Positions 63,291-64,000 of a DNA stretch of 64,000 nucleotides are shown one piece after another. Within the stretch, counting starts at the first letter, position 1. Each line of letters starts with the position of its first letter. Source of the DNA: Reticulitermes speratus (taxonomy: Eukaryota; Arthropoda; Insecta; Blattodea; Rhinotermitidae); contig JAJKFL010000006.1 of the NCBI GenBank assembly GCA_021186555.1, positions 4,802,715 to 4,866,714 of the forward strand. Reading direction: 5' to 3'. A program made the position numbers and the translations under genes. The notes beneath the pieces were generated by a model that was not told where the DNA came from, made no database searches, and saw nothing but the letters and a program-made list of their open reading frames with translations.

Positions 63291-64000
63291 CAGTCCGTAC
63301 CGCGCAGTAAACACACTCCGTCTCAGTTATACAAACCAGTCAGTTAATGTTGTACAGTGAAATAATCGCTGTTTGTTCTGAGATCCACACAAAACACATA
63401 AATACAGTCCGTACCGCGCAGTAAACACACTGCGTCTCAGTTACACAAACCAGTCAGTTAATGCTGTACAGTGAAATAATCGCTGTTTGTTCTGAGATCC
63501 ACACAAAACACATAAATACAGTCCGTACCGCGCAGTAAACACACTCCGTCTCAGTTACACAAACCAGTCAGTTAATGTTGTACAGTGAAATAATCGCTGT
63601 TTGTTCTGAGATCCACACAAGACACATAAATACAGTCCGTACCGCGCAGTAAACACACTCCGTCTCAGTTACACAAACCAGTCAGTTAATGCTGTACAGT
63701 GAAATAATCGCTGTTTGTTCTGAGATCCACACAAAACACATAAATACAGTCCGTACCGCGCAGTAAACACACTCCGTCTCAGTTACACAAACCAGTCAGT
63801 TAATGTTGTACAGTGAAATAATCGCTGTTTGTTCTGAGATCCACACAAAACATATAAATACAGTCCGTACCGCGCAGTAAACACACTGCGTCTCAGTTAT
63901 ACAAACCAGTCAGTTAATGTTGTACAGTGAAATAATCGCTGTTTGTTCTGAGATCCACACAAAACACATAAATACAGTCCGTACCGCGCAGTAAACACAC
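63291..64000. repeat. 114-bp satellite, over 6 copies, runs off the window
   Basis: Unit begins CAGTCCGTACCGCGCAGTAA at 63291, 63405, 63519 and so on. Copies differ by single bases (CTCCG/CTGCG, GTTGTAC/GCTGTAC), some alternating. The array continues beyond 64000. Confidence 0.97.

Overview
The window looks like a large, repeat-rich insect genome. Genes are split by short consensus introns, and the space between exons is packed with tRNA-headed SINEs, 5'-truncated non-LTR retroposons, a mariner, hAT/pogo-like MITEs and satellites. Mobile-element style and intron load suggest a polyneopteran (cockroach, termite, stick insect or relative); that placement is inference. I see no bacterial features, CRISPR array or free-standing tRNA gene.

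Two host genes can be rebuilt exon by exon, both on the minus strand. Gene 1 (24171 down to 5271, 16 coding exons) encodes a type II membrane protein of about 1,466 residues: short cytoplasmic tail, one membrane segment, a 678-residue Thr/Ser-rich mucin-like stalk in a single exon, then a complete M13 (neprilysin/ECE) ectodomain. Its zinc site is broken: HExxH reads RQIAH, and the substrate-binding NAxY is lost. It is probably a non-catalytic neprilysin-like protein. One exon (17224-17334) carries an in-frame stop and lacks one base relative to the splice phases of its neighbours. Gene 2 (44932 down to 34171, at least 11 coding exons) is the insect counterpart of vertebrate ZNF341, with 13 C2H2-type fingers in the same order; one middle exon is unresolved.

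Layout: 1-5.2 kb retroposon remnants and a foldback element; 5.3-24.2 kb the M13 gene with its introns; 24.2-34.1 kb intergenic repeats, MITEs and SINEs; 34.2-44.9 kb the ZNF341-like gene with a mariner in an intron; 45-64 kb gene-poor, with a second foldback copy, a broken Ty3/gypsy element, a telomere-like pentamer satellite (51.6-52.6 kb), a 49-bp minisatellite grown inside a retroposon tail (57.9-59.5 kb) and a 114-bp satellite running off the right end.

The most unusual signal is a structured motif, YUGANGA-U-hairpin-GAAAC followed by a short palindrome. It occurs in several otherwise unrelated repeat families, often as inverted pairs. It resembles the hammerhead ribozyme core. Three foldback elements carrying it have clear 11-14 bp target-site duplications. 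A non-autonomous Penelope/retrozyme-like origin is proposed as a testable hypothesis.
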